Below, one piece after another: positions 42,455 through 54,991 of a DNA stretch of 64,000 bases (its first letter is position 1; each line of letters opens with the position of its first letter). A model generated the notes under the pieces. It did not search any database. It worked only from the letters and a program-made list of their open reading frames with translations, and had not been told where the DNA came from. This DNA is from Catenaria anguillulae PL171. Lineage: Eukaryota; Blastocladiomycota; Blastocladiomycetes; Blastocladiales; Catenariaceae. The position numbers and the translations under genes are program-made. The stretch spans positions 62,001 to 126,000 of the forward strand of contig MCFL01000019.1 of assembly GCA_002102555.1 (NCBI GenBank), read 5' to 3'.

Positions 42455-45400
42455 ATGACCATGACGGGCGACCCTTCCGCCCCCGCTGCTGCTGCTGCTG
42501 CCGCCTCGGCCGACGGCTCGCCCCTCCTCGCGCAGCTTGCCGCCTCCCTCGACCCGCACCTCCTCCAAACCGTCCGCCAGGCCATCCAGGCCGCCATGGC
42601 GCCTTCAGGCCTCGTCGACCAGCAAACTCACCACCAGGCCAACCAGTACCTCGACCAGCTCCGCTCGCAGCCAAACGCCTGGCAACTGTGCCTGTCGCTG
42701 GCCGCTGCCGAGGACATGGTCCGCAACCCGTATTTGGTCTTCTACGCTCTCCAGTCGCTCGAACTCTTGCTCCCTTCGCTCGATACTGCGGCCGTTCTTG
42801 CCTCGGCAGTACGCCCTGCCGTCTGGGCGCTTTTGCGCCGGTCGCTGTCGACTCCGGGCACCGAGCCCTTTTTGCGCAACAAGATTGCTCAGCTCGTCAC
42901 CTTGCTGTTTGCACGCCTGTGGCCCGCAGAATGGCCAGAGTTTTGGGATCAAGTGTGGATGCTGTTGCCAAAGTTGGATCCTGCCACGGGCGCATTTGCG
43001 GCGGGCGTCGACTTGAATGCGGCCAGACCAGCCGTGGACTTCTTTTTGCGGTTGACGCATGCCATTGATCAAGAAATTGTCAATGTCTTGATTCATCGGG
43101 AGGCGAACGAGGTGTCGCACAACCAGATTCTCGTACGTTGCCGTCATTCTCTCATGCATGTTATCCGGTTCGAATTGTTTGACCGAGCTGACACTGTGGC
43201 ATCATTTTCCCGCCTTGTGTATCGCTCATTCGACTACTCCTCGTTTTGCATGTCCCTAATTGCCATATTGGAATGATCTTTTTTTTTTTTTTTTTCATTT
43301 GCGGCATTTTTTATCGCTTCTCCAAAACCCGCAATAGAAAGACCACATGCGTGAAGGCACAGTTCAGCAACTCGTCCAGCTCTGGTACACGATCGCACAC
43401 GCCTACGCCCACGACGAGCAAGTCGTTGTCCAATGTCTAAAGAACGCTTCGCTCTACATCTGTACGCCCCTATCCTCATTTTTTGTTTTTCTTCATTTCC
43501 AATGTTGCTTCCAATCACTCATGCATTTGCACTTCAGCTTGGATCGACGTCTCACTCATCGTCAATGACCGCTGGCTACCCCTTATTTTGCGCCACCTCA
43601 ACGAAACCGAACACGCCGCGCGCCTTGCCGCCCTCGAATGCCTCTCTGAAATTGTGTCCAAGGGCATGAAGCCCGCCGAAAAGCTCCGGCTCATTGAGTA
43701 CTTGGGTGTGTTTCAGCTGTTGCAGCAGTTTGTTGCGCGCTTCTTTCCAACAACGCAGTTGCAGGACGAGGACGACGATTTGGCGTTTGTGGAACAGGTC
43801 GGCAAGTTGGTTAGTGTGGTTGGCGTGCAGCTTGCCGAAGCCTGGGTATGTCATCTTGTTTCTTTAACCGTGCCTCCCCACTTCGACTGAACGGGCGAAA
43901 TGTGTTCACGCTATGCTAGGTGAATGCGCCGAAAGACGACCAAGCTTTGCTCGCAACCCTCACGTCTGCCTTGCACACGCTGTTCCCCATCTACCTGCAA
44001 TTCTTTGCCGACGACTGGGACCACGTGCACGCCACGGTGACGGACCTGACCACCCACTGGCTCAACTACTGGAAGTTGCTCAAGAAGGCGCAATTCGGGC
44101 TCCCGTTCACTGCCCAACACGCCGAGCTCGGCATGGCCCAACAACTGCTGCACGCCACGGTGCGCAAGCTCGCGTACCATGCGGACCAGGCCATGCCCGT
44201 GTCGGCCGTGGGCGCCTTGGTAGGCGATGGGTCGGCTGATTCGGAGGCCGACGAGGACGACGACGCCATTGCGTTTGCCGAACAGCGCCGAAACTTGAAG
44301 GTGGTGTTTGATAACCTTGCCCAGCTTGTGCCCGAGGTGTGGGCCGCATACGTCGTGGCCGTCATCTCCGACACGCTGAGTAAGTACAAGTCGGCCGCGT
44401 CCGTCTCGGCCGCGGCGGCGCTTGTTCCGTGGACCGAGGCCGAGCTGGCCTTGCACTTGATTTACCTGTTTGGCGAAGCCATCAAGTGTGCGGCAAAGGC
44501 AAAGGAGGACAAGACGCTGACGGCGTATCGGGACCCGAAATCCAACGCCGTGACACCGCTCGGGTCGCTTATGGTGCAGTTGCTCGAGTCAGGCATTGCC
44601 GCGTACCCGGCGGCGTGCATCCCGCCACTCTACTGGGAGGTCGTGGTGCGGTACTCTGGTTTTTTTGCCGCGTTTGCAGAGTACCTGCCGAGCGCTCTGG
44701 ACGCGCTGGCGCGCGGCATGCACGTTGCGGGCCCGGCGAGCGAACGCGCAGCGTACCTGATGCTGCGGTTCATCAAGGACACGCGCACCGGGTTTGACAA
44801 GACCGTGATTGAGGGCGTGCTTGCGAGCATGGCAGACTTGCTGGGCGTGCCTGGGGCGCCTGCGCCGGGCACCGACCCGGAGGCGGTGGCAAAGTGCAAA
44901 GAGGATGTGTACGAGGCCGTAAGTTTGCTGGTGGCACATGATGCGTTGCCACCCGCAAAACGCGCAGAGTACTTGCGCGCAGCGCTCGGGCCGCTCATGC
45001 AGGCGCTGCAGGCGGCCACGGCCAATGTGGCGCAGGTCAGGGGTACGGGCGATCGCGAGGCGTTGGGCGTGCATGTGGCGGGCGTCATGTATGCGACGGG
45101 CGCGCTCGCAAAGGAGTTTCCAACGGCATCAACAACAACACCAACAACAACATCGGCAATGTCAACAACAGCAGCCGGGAATGCGGCAAGCGAGGCGGAT
45201 CGGCCCTGGATCCCGATTCTCGCCGACGCCAACCAGGTCGTGCTTGCAGCCCTCGATGCGTTCGCTTACTCGTCGCCCGTCCGTGCCGCTGCCCGCGCAT
45301 GCTTCCAGCGGTCGCTCAAAGCCATGGGCCCGCGCGCATTCCCACTCTTGCCGCCACTGCTGTCGACGCTCCTGGCCAATGTCTCGGTGCACGAGGCGGG

Positions 45401-46183
45401 CGACCTGCTTGGCTTTTTGGGCCTGCTCATTTACCAGCATCGCACGGCGCTTGCCGGGTTCATTGATGATCTGATTCGGCCCGTGTTTGCCATGGTAGCC
45501 AGATTCTTGAGTGTTCCGCCACAGGGCACGGACGAGGCTGTGGCCATGGTCAATATCAAGAAGATGTACTTGTCGTTTTTGGGGTCGTTGGTCACGCCAG
45601 AGCATGGGTTGACGTTGGTGTTGGTCAGCGAGGCAAATTTTGCCGCTTTGAATGAGGCGGGCGTGTTGGGTGGAGTTGCTGGGTGGGCCATGGCGGGAAC
45701 GGGCGTCGAGGGCGGCGATCGCGCGGTGCAAAAGACGGCGGTTGGGTTGTTGGGCAAGTTTGCAATCGCTTGGGTATGCTTCATCTTTCTTTCCTGTTGT
45801 TGTATCTGACTGTGGCACAACCTATCTGCTCACATGGGATCTTGTTGATGCAGTCCAAATCCCCACTCCCACCACACGTGCCTCCAACGTGGCTCGCCGA
45901 ATCGCTGCTCCCACACATTGCGCGCGTGTGTTTTGAAATGCCGCTGAAATGCTGCGATCCAAAGGATGCCGGCACACTTGTGGTTGTCAACGAAATCGCC
46001 GCTCTGCACAAGCAAGTGTTTGATGCGCAGGGCAACCAGTGGCCCCAGTTTCTCGCAGGAGTGTACTTGCCTGCTGTTGGATGTCCACCAGATATGGCCA
46101 ACGAGTATGCACAAGCGGTGGCGAGCCTGGAGACGCGAAAGTTGGCCGCGTGGTTGAAGGGGTTCATTTCTGCGAATCGGTAA
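42455..46183 (+). CDS. LOS1: Exportin-T, tRNA nuclear export karyopherin (Los1/XPOT)
   Basis: Five exons (42455-43132, 43338-43461, 43538-43845, 43920-45773, 45854-46183) sum to 3294 nt, or 1097 residues, matching yeast Los1 (1100). The N-terminal importin-beta-like part includes FLRNKIAQLVTLLFARLWPA and WPEFWDQV, the pattern of exportin-1-like domains. Across the joins KDHMREGTVQQLVQLWYTI, then SWIDVSLIVNDRWLPLILRH and ECLSEIVSKGMKP, follow human XPOT closely. The rest is HEAT-like helices to the C-terminus. The protein carries mature tRNA with Ran-GTP from nucleus to cytoplasm. Introns are 205, 76, 74 and 80 nt; the first contains a 17-nt T run (43279-43295). A run of Ala codons after the start and an Asn/Thr-rich insert near 45120-45180 are low-complexity features. 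Convergent with RPAP1. Confidence 0.92.
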
Positions 46184-46454
46184 TAGCATAGTTTTTTTCC
46201 TACTCTCAGTTTTCGTTGGTTTCTTGTTTGTGTTTTTACCTTCATAGTAGTATTCCCCCATTTTGGTAGATAGCTACGTATTCTCACCCTTCTTTCCCAT
46301 TCACTCCTCCATTGTGCCTCTTCGTCTGTGTTTCTGTTGCGTTTCGGCCTTTTTCAAAAATGTACATGTACCAAGAACAAGAACGTGCTAAACATACATA
46401 CAAATCATATTAACACTATTGCCATCCACATCCCAGACTACATGATACAAACTA

Positions 46455-49400
46455 CTACACGCCCAACTCATCCACAGCACGCCCCAACCAACCGCCCTCG
46501 GCTCTCTTGCTTGTCATCGCCCTCAACTGCCCAACGACGGCCGTCCACCAGACAGACCCTTTGGGCAATCCCTGCTTGACCAAGGCAACCAACCCTTGCT
46601 CCACCTCGCTCACCACCTGCCTGCGATCCATTTCGTTGCCTTCGACATACCCTATCCTCAACTCGTCGTCCACCTCGACTTGCACGCCACCCGCATCCGT
46701 GGCCGACACGCCCAGCCGTTTGGCCACCCCTCGATTCGCAAGCACCTGTCCCAAGAACTTGCTGCGCAACACACTAGGTGTGCTCGTGCCCGCACCAAAC
46801 AGCACGCCAACGAGGTACACCTGAAACGCCGGCGCGAAAAACGACGTGTTGAAAAACGCATACAGCAGATCGTCAAACATGGATTCGGCCACCATATCGA
46901 GCTTTGCGGGCCACCCGCTGCCCGCACTGGTGGCGGCCACGGCCAGTTGCGTCCACTCGGCCGGATGCGTCAAGTACGGCGCCGACGGGTGCGCAAACAG
47001 CGGCGCAAGGTCCGTGGCGGCGAGCCACCGGATCGAGGGCGACGCGCCAAGCGCGGCGTGCCACTGGACCAAGCTTGTGAGCAGCGGGACGCACGTGTCG
47101 GGGTGGGCAACGGCCAGTTTGGTGAGCCATGTGCGTGAAAGCACGGAACCGGGAAACCCCGCAAATGACCGTTCCTTGGTGGGCGTCGCAAGTGCAATGA
47201 AGAGCGAGTCACGCGGAGGCACGGGCAAGTCGAGGTGCGCGAGGGGTTTGGCCCATGCGTCGCCGCCGTTGGCAGCCAAGTGCGCGGCGAGCTGCGCGAC
47301 GGTTTGGTCCATGGGCGTGCGTAGAAAGGTGAGCGCATAGTAGGCCGCAAGATGCGTCAGCGGATCGTTGGTCTCCAGGTCGGCGTACTTGAGCCACGAG
47401 AGAAAAATGGGTGCACAGAGCGCGGGCCAAGCCAAGGAGGCGTCGGGAGAGGTGAGAACTGGGAGCAGCAGCGAGGTGCGGACAGCGGCAAGGGTTTCGA
47501 GCGTGTCGAGCGAGTCGTCGGCGAGGTATCGAAGAAGAGCGTCGACAAGTTGGATCGGGTGGTCAAGGTGCGGGTTGCGGCGGGTTTCGATGATGTTACA
47601 CGGAAACAGAGCAAACTGTGAGCGGGTGTTTGAAGGCTTGTCGTCCACATCGCCATCGTCTTCGGAGGCAATGGGCAAATTGTCCAAGATAACCTCACAA
47701 AGTGCCTTGACAATCCCCCGTGCGTCCTTGACTGGTGCGGGAACCCGCCGCGAGGCGACCAATTGAGCTGCTTGAACTAAAGCGTCCCAGGCCATTTGTT
47801 CGCCCTCAACATGCTCATCGGCCACACACGCTGCAAGTTGCTTGACCGACTCGGCCGTCAACCCGCCGACAAGCAAGAAGGCATCGTCAACCAGCGGCAC
47901 CGTCAAAATGGCCAACTCGTCCAAATGCAGCCGCACCGCACGCGCAATGGCGTATGCTCCGGGATGCCCCCGGTGGTGGTCAAACAGCATTTGCAGTGCC
48001 TCGGGAACGAGAATGGGCATGCCATAGCTGTAGAGCGCGAGCACGAGTTGCATCGCCGCCTGGACCGTGGACGAAATGTCGGTTTCGGTAGCGGCGGCAG
48101 GCGAAAAAGCAAGAAACTTGAGTAGGTTGGTTTCTATGCCGGAGCGGAGGGCGGGAAGGCGGTCCAAGGATTTCGGGTCGTGCAAGACGAGCATGCGAAT
48201 CAGGTGGAGAATGGTGGTCAATTGATGGATGGATTCGTCGGCGGTTGGGCCAGTTGGAGGCCAGGTGGTCGACGACAGCTCGTCAAACAAGAGCCTCAGC
48301 AACGACGTGATGGAAGTGTTGGGCAGTTCAAAGAGTTGATTACAAGCCTCGCGCAGTTGGACGCACAGAGCAGCCAAAACCGCCGTGGCAAGATGCTGCG
48401 TCTGTTCATTTGCACGCATGATGACGGCATAGAGCGTGGGCACAAGCCCCAGAGAAACTAGACCACCGGCAATATTGGCGCGCAAGTTGCGGCGGTGGTC
48501 AGCATAAGTATCCACTGGCCTCGACTGCTCATTTTCGCCCCCGTCCTCGCCGTCGTCTTGGTCGGAAAACTGGACCACTGGATCCACGGCAACCACATGC
48601 ACGCCCGCCCACGGGTCCAGATCTACCGCCTCCATCCCGGATTGAACCAACGACCGCACCGCCTCGAGGGCTTGAACGGCCACCGACACGTTTGTATCGG
48701 CCACCAAACCGCTCAAATGAACGGCTGCATCGGACTCAAAAACACACTCGAGCACCTCATTGTGCACATGCACTGGATACAGCTCTTCACTGCCGTGATT
48801 CGCCCAAAGCCGATCAACAATGCCACCAAGTGCCTTTGCGGCAACCTGCCGCTGCCCGGGAAATCGACTGTGGAGCAAATGGACCAGTTCGGGAACAGAA
48901 TACCCGGCATCCAGCGGGTCGTCACCGTGATGATGCAGCCCCAGGTGAGACGGGATATCGGTCGCAGGAGGAATGTAATTTCCGGAAAAGTCGAAGCGGT
49001 GGAACGCGCCGGGGAGGGCCGTTGCGTTGGTGAGAGGGTCGTTGGGATCGCGGTCGGGATTGTCGACGGTAGCTGCAGTTGGCGCGCATTGCGATTCAGG
49101 CAACGGGCGAGTCCATTCGAGTTTGGCTTGCTCGGATGGGTCGTCGGGCTCGGGGATTTCGGGAGAAGAAGCCGGGTGAGGTGGTTGTGGAGAAGCAGCG
49201 AGCCGGTCATGAGTTGCTAAATCGGTTGCGCGACGGGGGGTTCTGAATGAGTTTGGAATGAAAGCAACATGGTTCAAGGTGGCGGGAAACCGCACCGTTC
49301 TGAGCTCTTTCTTCAACTGCGGCATACTTTGCCTTGGCCCGCTTCTGCAGCATGGCCACCACCTCGGGACTGAGGGCCGACAAGTAGTGCTCTTGCGCCG

Positions 49401-50202
49401 CCTGCAACTCGGAATCGTCGAGCTCAGCGAGGTAATGGAGAGCATCTTCATGAATGGCGCGATCCTCGCCTTGCAGCTTGCCAGTGGCGGAGGCAAAGAC
49501 TTGCGTCATTTGGTCTGCGAGTCGTTTGGGTTTGCTACTGCCGACTGTCTTGGGTGCGTTGGGCGAGGGATGCAATGATCGGTGAGCTGCTTGCGGAAAC
49601 CCGCTCTCTTGCACGGGAAACTGTGTCGGGTTGGGAGCGACAGGGACCGCGACTGCGCCAGTGCGTTCCGCGATTGTCGATTTGGTAACGGCAACCGTGA
49701 CTTTCTCGACGGGCGGCAGGCGCTCGCGCAATGAAGCTGGAGGTGTGGAAGATCCATTGGCCGTGCCAGGTTGCGCGGCAGCGGAGCCAGCGGCGGCAGA
49801 GGCGGCTCGACGTTGGGCAAAGAGTGACGGCTTCTTGGCTGGCTTTTCGGGGCGAGCGGCCTCGGCCGTGACTGAGACCTGTGCTTTAACAGCAGAGGGG
49901 GTCAGCTCCGACTGTGTTGGCAGCCGGTGACCCGCTGCAGTGATCCCGGTCGCAGACGACGCTGCGCCAGAACGAAGCTGCGGTACTTGGGTGGTGCGAA
50001 TGACAGTGGCGGCCGGTTTCGATTCGGGAAACAGATCGTCCGAGTCGAGCTCATGGCCGGTGTCGTACTTGCCGCGCTGCTGCTGCTGAAGAAATGCAGC
50101 CTGCTGGGCCAAGAGTTGGTCGATCCCACCATCGTCGTTGTCGGAAAGGGACTCAAGATCGCCCAGTCGGGTCAAAGATTTGAATGGATGGCCGCCAGAC
50201 AT
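46455..50202 (-). CDS. RPAP1: RNA polymerase II-associated protein 1 (RPAP1/Rba50)
   Basis: Two exons (49296-50202, 46455-49216) sum to 3669 nt, or 1222 residues; the 79-nt intron is GTGCGG...TTAG, phase 1. The ATG at 50202 (MSGGHPFKSLTRLGDL) is the first in frame. Exon 1 has an acidic N-terminus and the RPAP1 N domain (AIHEDALHYLAELDDSELQ, then LSPEVVAMLQKRAK). Exon 2 starts near KLEWTRPLPE and carries the RPAP1 C signature RFDFSGNY plus IPSHLGLHHHGDDP and the AGYSVPELVHLLHSRFPGQR helix. About 900 residues of helical solenoid follow. RPAP1 binds RNA polymerase II subunits and is thought to help assemble or import the enzyme; in animals it links to Mediator. Human RPAP1 has 1393 residues, yeast Rba50 far fewer, so this is the long form. 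Confidence 0.9.
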
Positions 50203-50556
50203 GCTGCGAATGATTGATTGCTTGAGAAGCACTTTGCGATGGGTCACAATGGCAACTTTCTTGGAAAGACGTTGAATGCATTGCTCGCTATTTCCAAGTG
50301 CTCAGGGAGCCCGTCACGTGTGGATTGAAGGAGAGCGAGAACACGACCCCTTACGGATGCGTGCGAACAAGCGTCGCTTGCGTCAGTTGACGCCGACCCC
50401 TTCAATTCCCATTCCCATGCAGTTTGGGACATTCCGGCCCATGCTGTACCTACCTGATTACGAGCAGAGCGTAGAGTTACACACACTGGAAAACCCTAAG
50501 AAACTGGCAGCATTCCCATTTCCCGACCGATCCATGTAATCCGGCCGCATTTTGCA
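50203..50556. promoter_or_regulatory. Divergent promoter between RPAP1 and the 1345-residue orphan
   Basis: 354 bases between divergent start codons. A plus-strand frame is open here (about 87 codons) but is out of frame with the downstream gene and has no domain. Confidence 0.35.
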
Positions 50557-53500
50557 ATGAAGAACGTGTTGTCAACGCTCAAAGCTGCCACAGCCAAGGT
50601 GACATCGTCGTCGTCGACGACCCCGTTGGCCGATGTATCCTCTCTTGTCGACTATGCGAACATATCCAAACCCCCACCCAGCCCACCAAAGTCTACAGCA
50701 CGCTCGCCCGAGCACACGCGACCAAACTCGCCCGAAAATGACGAAGCTGCTGCCAAGCGTGTTCCGAATCCTCCAGCCTGCTATTGGATTCTACCGCACA
50801 CCAATGCTCCGCGTGACCCTCGCGAAAAGTTGCCTCCCAAGCAGGCGCATCCGGACTTCCCAGCCATTGTCGTAGTCCGGCCAGATGGTGATGGATACAT
50901 TGTTGACGTGTTGACTCAAACCGTATGTTTGTTGGGTGCCGCACTTGTTGATTTTCGCAAGCACTGCGCCTAACCCAGCATTTTCCTCACTCAAACAGAC
51001 CCGAAGCACTCTGGCTGTGACTCAAGATGAAGCAAAGTACTCCACGTTGAAGGACTACACCGAGTTTCAAGCCGAAAACTTGGCCAAACTCCTCCTGATC
51101 CACTACAACAGGGTTCAACCGGGCCATATCGTTGAAGACGAAACTGCTTTTCGCCAGGAAATGATTTATCTCGACGCTGAGCATCGGATCAAATGTTTTG
51201 TCATTGAGTGTCCGAAGCGACACAAGGCTTTCATGTCGGCGCTCCAAGCCGCCCCTGCACACAAGGACAACCTTTCCAACTTGGTCGAAAAGTTGCAAAA
51301 GGATGCAGTCTTGACCTTGGATCACGCCGTGGGGCATTCATTGAGGCAGTATCGGCAGGTATCGGCGCGGATTGGTGTCGTTCACAACGGCGACCAGCAA
51401 TCGAGTACGTCACACGTTTCCCACGAACTAGTTTCGCCATTGGTTGTTCTGACATGTCCCTGTCTCAACCTTTGCAAGAACACTTGGCCCAATCCCTCGT
51501 CACGGCATGGAGCGTTTTGAATCCGCCCATTACTACAAGCAAGGGTCATGTGCCTGAAGCGACTCCGGGTATGCTTGTTTTTTTTTTGTCCTTGTTGACA
51601 GTGTTACCATCCGCTTATATCGCTCTGTTGTCCGCGGCTATTACTTTCCAGAATCCGAGTATTTGCTTGCCAAGACCCTCAACGAGTACATCACCCACGA
51701 GAAGAAAAATCTCGAGTTCAAAAAGTACCTGCAGCTGGCGGCTTGGCAGTGCACGCCCGAACAAGCGCAAGTCTGGGAAGCCCCGCTGCGGCAACTTTTT
51801 TCTCTCATCAAACCCGATCACCTTCAAAAGCTTTGGATCGACTACGAGCACCATTTGCAACACGCGGACGTCGACAATGCACTTGCGCTCATTCAACGAA
51901 TTTCCGACATTGCGCTGCTCCGTGAGCTGTCCAGGATCACCTCAAAGTCAGAGAGCTTGGGCAAGTTGATTACTGAAGCTCGCACTAGTTGGGAAAAACT
52001 TCATCCGCATCTCGCAACGCCAATGACAGATGCCGTCAATCAACAATTTGTACAGCCGTCTCAATTTCCACTCACTCGCAAGACTGACTGAGCCAAACTG
52101 ACACTTGCAATGAAAACGCTTAGGACACTGAATTGTTGACCAAACTCATCAGCGTGTTTGCCAGTTACTTTAATGGTTTACGATTGACTCTCAAGCCGCT
52201 TTTGCATGCGTCACAACGTTTACCTCGGGGCCAGCCGCTGGTGAAACCGCTCCAAGACCTTTTGGCCAAGCTCGATGCGGTTTCCGAAAAGAATGTCGCA
52301 GTTTCCGATGTCGAGCATATGACCAACGTGCTGGGAGGTCAGACGCAGGTCACCAAGTACGGGCTGCAAAGGCATGCACACCTCGACGCCGCTTTGATTG
52401 CGTTCCCGCAAACCGCGCTCAAGCTCAAGAGCAAGCCGCAGACTCTCCTTTTATTTGGACCACGATTGCTTGTTGCCGACGGTGCTCTCTTGTACAATGG
52501 CCAGCCGGTCACGGCAGCTGACCAGATCCCAAACGTGCTCAAGAACGCGGGAAAAAAATTGCTCACGATTCGCCGTAGCTTTGAGGCAGGATCGATTGCA
52601 ATATCACTGGTCGCAAACGCAGACGATGGGGGCCCCGTTGTTGTCGAAATCACCGACAGCGCATTGGGAACATTTGAGTACCGAGTCGATAAGGGCAAGG
52701 CAGACGATTTTTTGGCCTCATTCGATGCCGTGCGGGCGCGCATTGCGTTCTCCAACTCGAATGACGGTGGCGGCAACGTCGGCGACTTTGCCAAGGTCGC
52801 AACCAGGAGCAAGGATGCGGTTGACAACTTGTTTGTTGGTGCGGTCGAGGGCGTTAGAAACGCGCACGACCTGGGAAGAGTATTCGATCATTTGGTGTAC
52901 TGCTATCCGTTGGACGGGGCAGATCAGAAATGGACACCGGCCGTGTGTGCTTCCATGTCGACAGTGTTGCCGAACAGCACTGGCGGTTTTACTGTTTCGA
53001 GGTATGGTCCCGTGGCTGCTCTGGAGTGCTCAATCCATTCGCCCCTCTAAAACTAACCTGATGCATCCTCTCGCCGGATCTGTGTGGACAGTCACTTTGT
53101 GCAGCAATCTGGTCGCGCTCGCCAACCGACAAGCATCACGACCCAAGTTGAAACCATAAACGACGCAGCTGCACCCTTGCACAAGCTCACGTCCTCCTAC
53201 AACTGCATTTACAACGCAACCTATTCGTCGCCAAACGCGCGTATCCGCTGCGACGCCATCCGATCGCGCCTGCTGGGCGAGTCGGCCATGACTCAGGTCA
53301 CGTCTGGCAGCTTTATTGTCATGAAGCGCAAGCACATTCCCGGTGGAACTCAGGAAACGGCAACGAGCTCAGTCATGGTGGGACCGTCCATGTTGGAAGT
53401 CACAGCACGCACACGGCTGCGGCCACTCGTCGAATCTGTCCGCAGCACTGTTCGCGAGTCGTTGAATCAGCTCTTGCCCGAGCCGTCATCATCACCTCCA

Positions 53501-54991
53501 AAGATCCAAAGTCCAACAAAGATGGAATCTGTAATGGACAATCGCTTCAAAGCAGGCACATTTGGCGCGGGCTTTGGACGTCCTGGGTCCATTGCTGGCT
53601 CATTGAACTCGCTTGGATCCCGACTGACAACGATGGGTCGGATGGTCATGGGCATGGACAATTTGCTCCAAGGTCCCGCTACGCTTCAATCCGTTCTATT
53701 TTCGGCGTGCACATACTTTATGGACCTTGTCATTTCCGGTGTCAATCTTTCCATGGTCCCAATTACTGGCGCAGCAAACGCCTCGCTCGAAGTCTCTGCC
53801 CCAACCAGCTCCTCGTCGAAAACACAGCGAGTGCGCTGGACCATGGTGCACACGCCCATGCTCAACGACCTCAAGAAGACGGGTAAATTCAAGCCTGATT
53901 TGGCTCGGACCATGTTCCCGATTGCCGTCTTCAATGCGCTGGCCGAGTACTATTCCGGTGTCGACGCGGTCATTTCCATCTCGCAATTCCATGCAATGCT
54001 CAACAATGTGCAAGCCGCAGTGCGGACAACTGTCAATTTCCAGAACGAGATTCAGCCAGTCATCACCACGCTCCTCGAGCCCATCAAGGACGGGGCAGTC
54101 AACGGCCAGCCAACGCCGGGTAACTTGCTCAAGAATGAGAACCTGCGCCTGTTTCTCTTCATCGTGTATTTGTTTGAGTTTAGCCGCATTCAGTTCACCG
54201 ACAAGCTACACTTGTGCTTCCCACAACCCACGTCATCCGAGCCTTTCCAGCAATTGATGGCCACCAAGATCTCTACCAGTACATTTGTCATGGCGGCACT
54301 GCTCAAGGGATCCACAGGCAGTTCAAATCGCCCGGCAGACATTGCCTTGGCAAAGAAACTCGTGGTTGGACTTGCTGCACCGGCGATTGCCGACAAGCTC
54401 AAGGTGGAATCCAAGAACAAGCGCATCATTGGCTCGCCACGTGCCTTGATGGACAAGTTGGCCGACATGGAAAAGCGCGTATTGGGTCGCATTACACCCA
54501 AGGGCGAGAAGGGATCGCTTCGGCCAGTGGTGCAAATGAACGAGGCAGCAGAGGAATGGCGCAGGTGGGCAGAGGCAAGAAACATGGAGGCAAGGGCAAA
54601 GGCAGCCGCCGCAGCAAAAGTCGTTGTCGCTACCGTATCTCTGGCAGCGAGCACGTCAGTTTCATCACCCCAGGTTGCAACACCGATCGTACCCGATGGC
54701 TCCAAAAAAGGCTTGCCCACAGTGGATTCGGGTGCAGAGACATTGGTGCGTCCGCAAGCTGCCAATGTATCGGACACTCCTCAAGAGCAGCTCGCACTCA
54801 AATGTGCACTTCCCCTGTCGAGGACTGGGTCCGATGCTGCCATGGAACTGCGTCATGCATCTTCCAGCGAAGCCACCGTTGCGGATCAAAGCAACCAGCC
54901 GACCACGTTGGGAACACACAAAGTGATTGAGTCAGTGGTGGCAGCCGTGGGAAACCTGTCAGCGGTGGAGCAAGCGGAAGGATGGCAATGA
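50557..54991 (+). CDS. Large six-exon orphan protein with possible PH-like segment
   Basis: Exons 50557-50922, 50999-51404, 51479-51568, 51652-52049, 52124-53001 and 53092-54991 sum to 4038 nt, or 1345 residues; introns are 76, 74, 83, 74 and 90 nt with GTATGT, GTACGT, GTATGC, GTACAG and GTATGG donors. The N-terminus is Ser/Pro-rich. Residues 120-420 are mostly helical. At about 502-627 LLLFGPRLLVADGALLYNG, then a TIRRSF strand and a terminal helix (ADDFLASFDAVRARI), resemble a pleckstrin-homology fold. About 800-1150 is a conserved-looking helical region (PIAVFNALAEYYSGVDAVIS, LLKNENLRLFLFIVYLFEFS). Last comes an Ala-rich coiled stretch and a low-complexity tail. No family recognised. Splice joins were chosen because each keeps frame. 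Probably cytoplasmic; function unknown. Confidence 0.72.

Noticed and set aside
46507-49220. Long plus-strand frames opposite RPAP1
   Set aside because: They mirror the strongly coding minus strand and carry no domain; shadows of a GC-rich gene.
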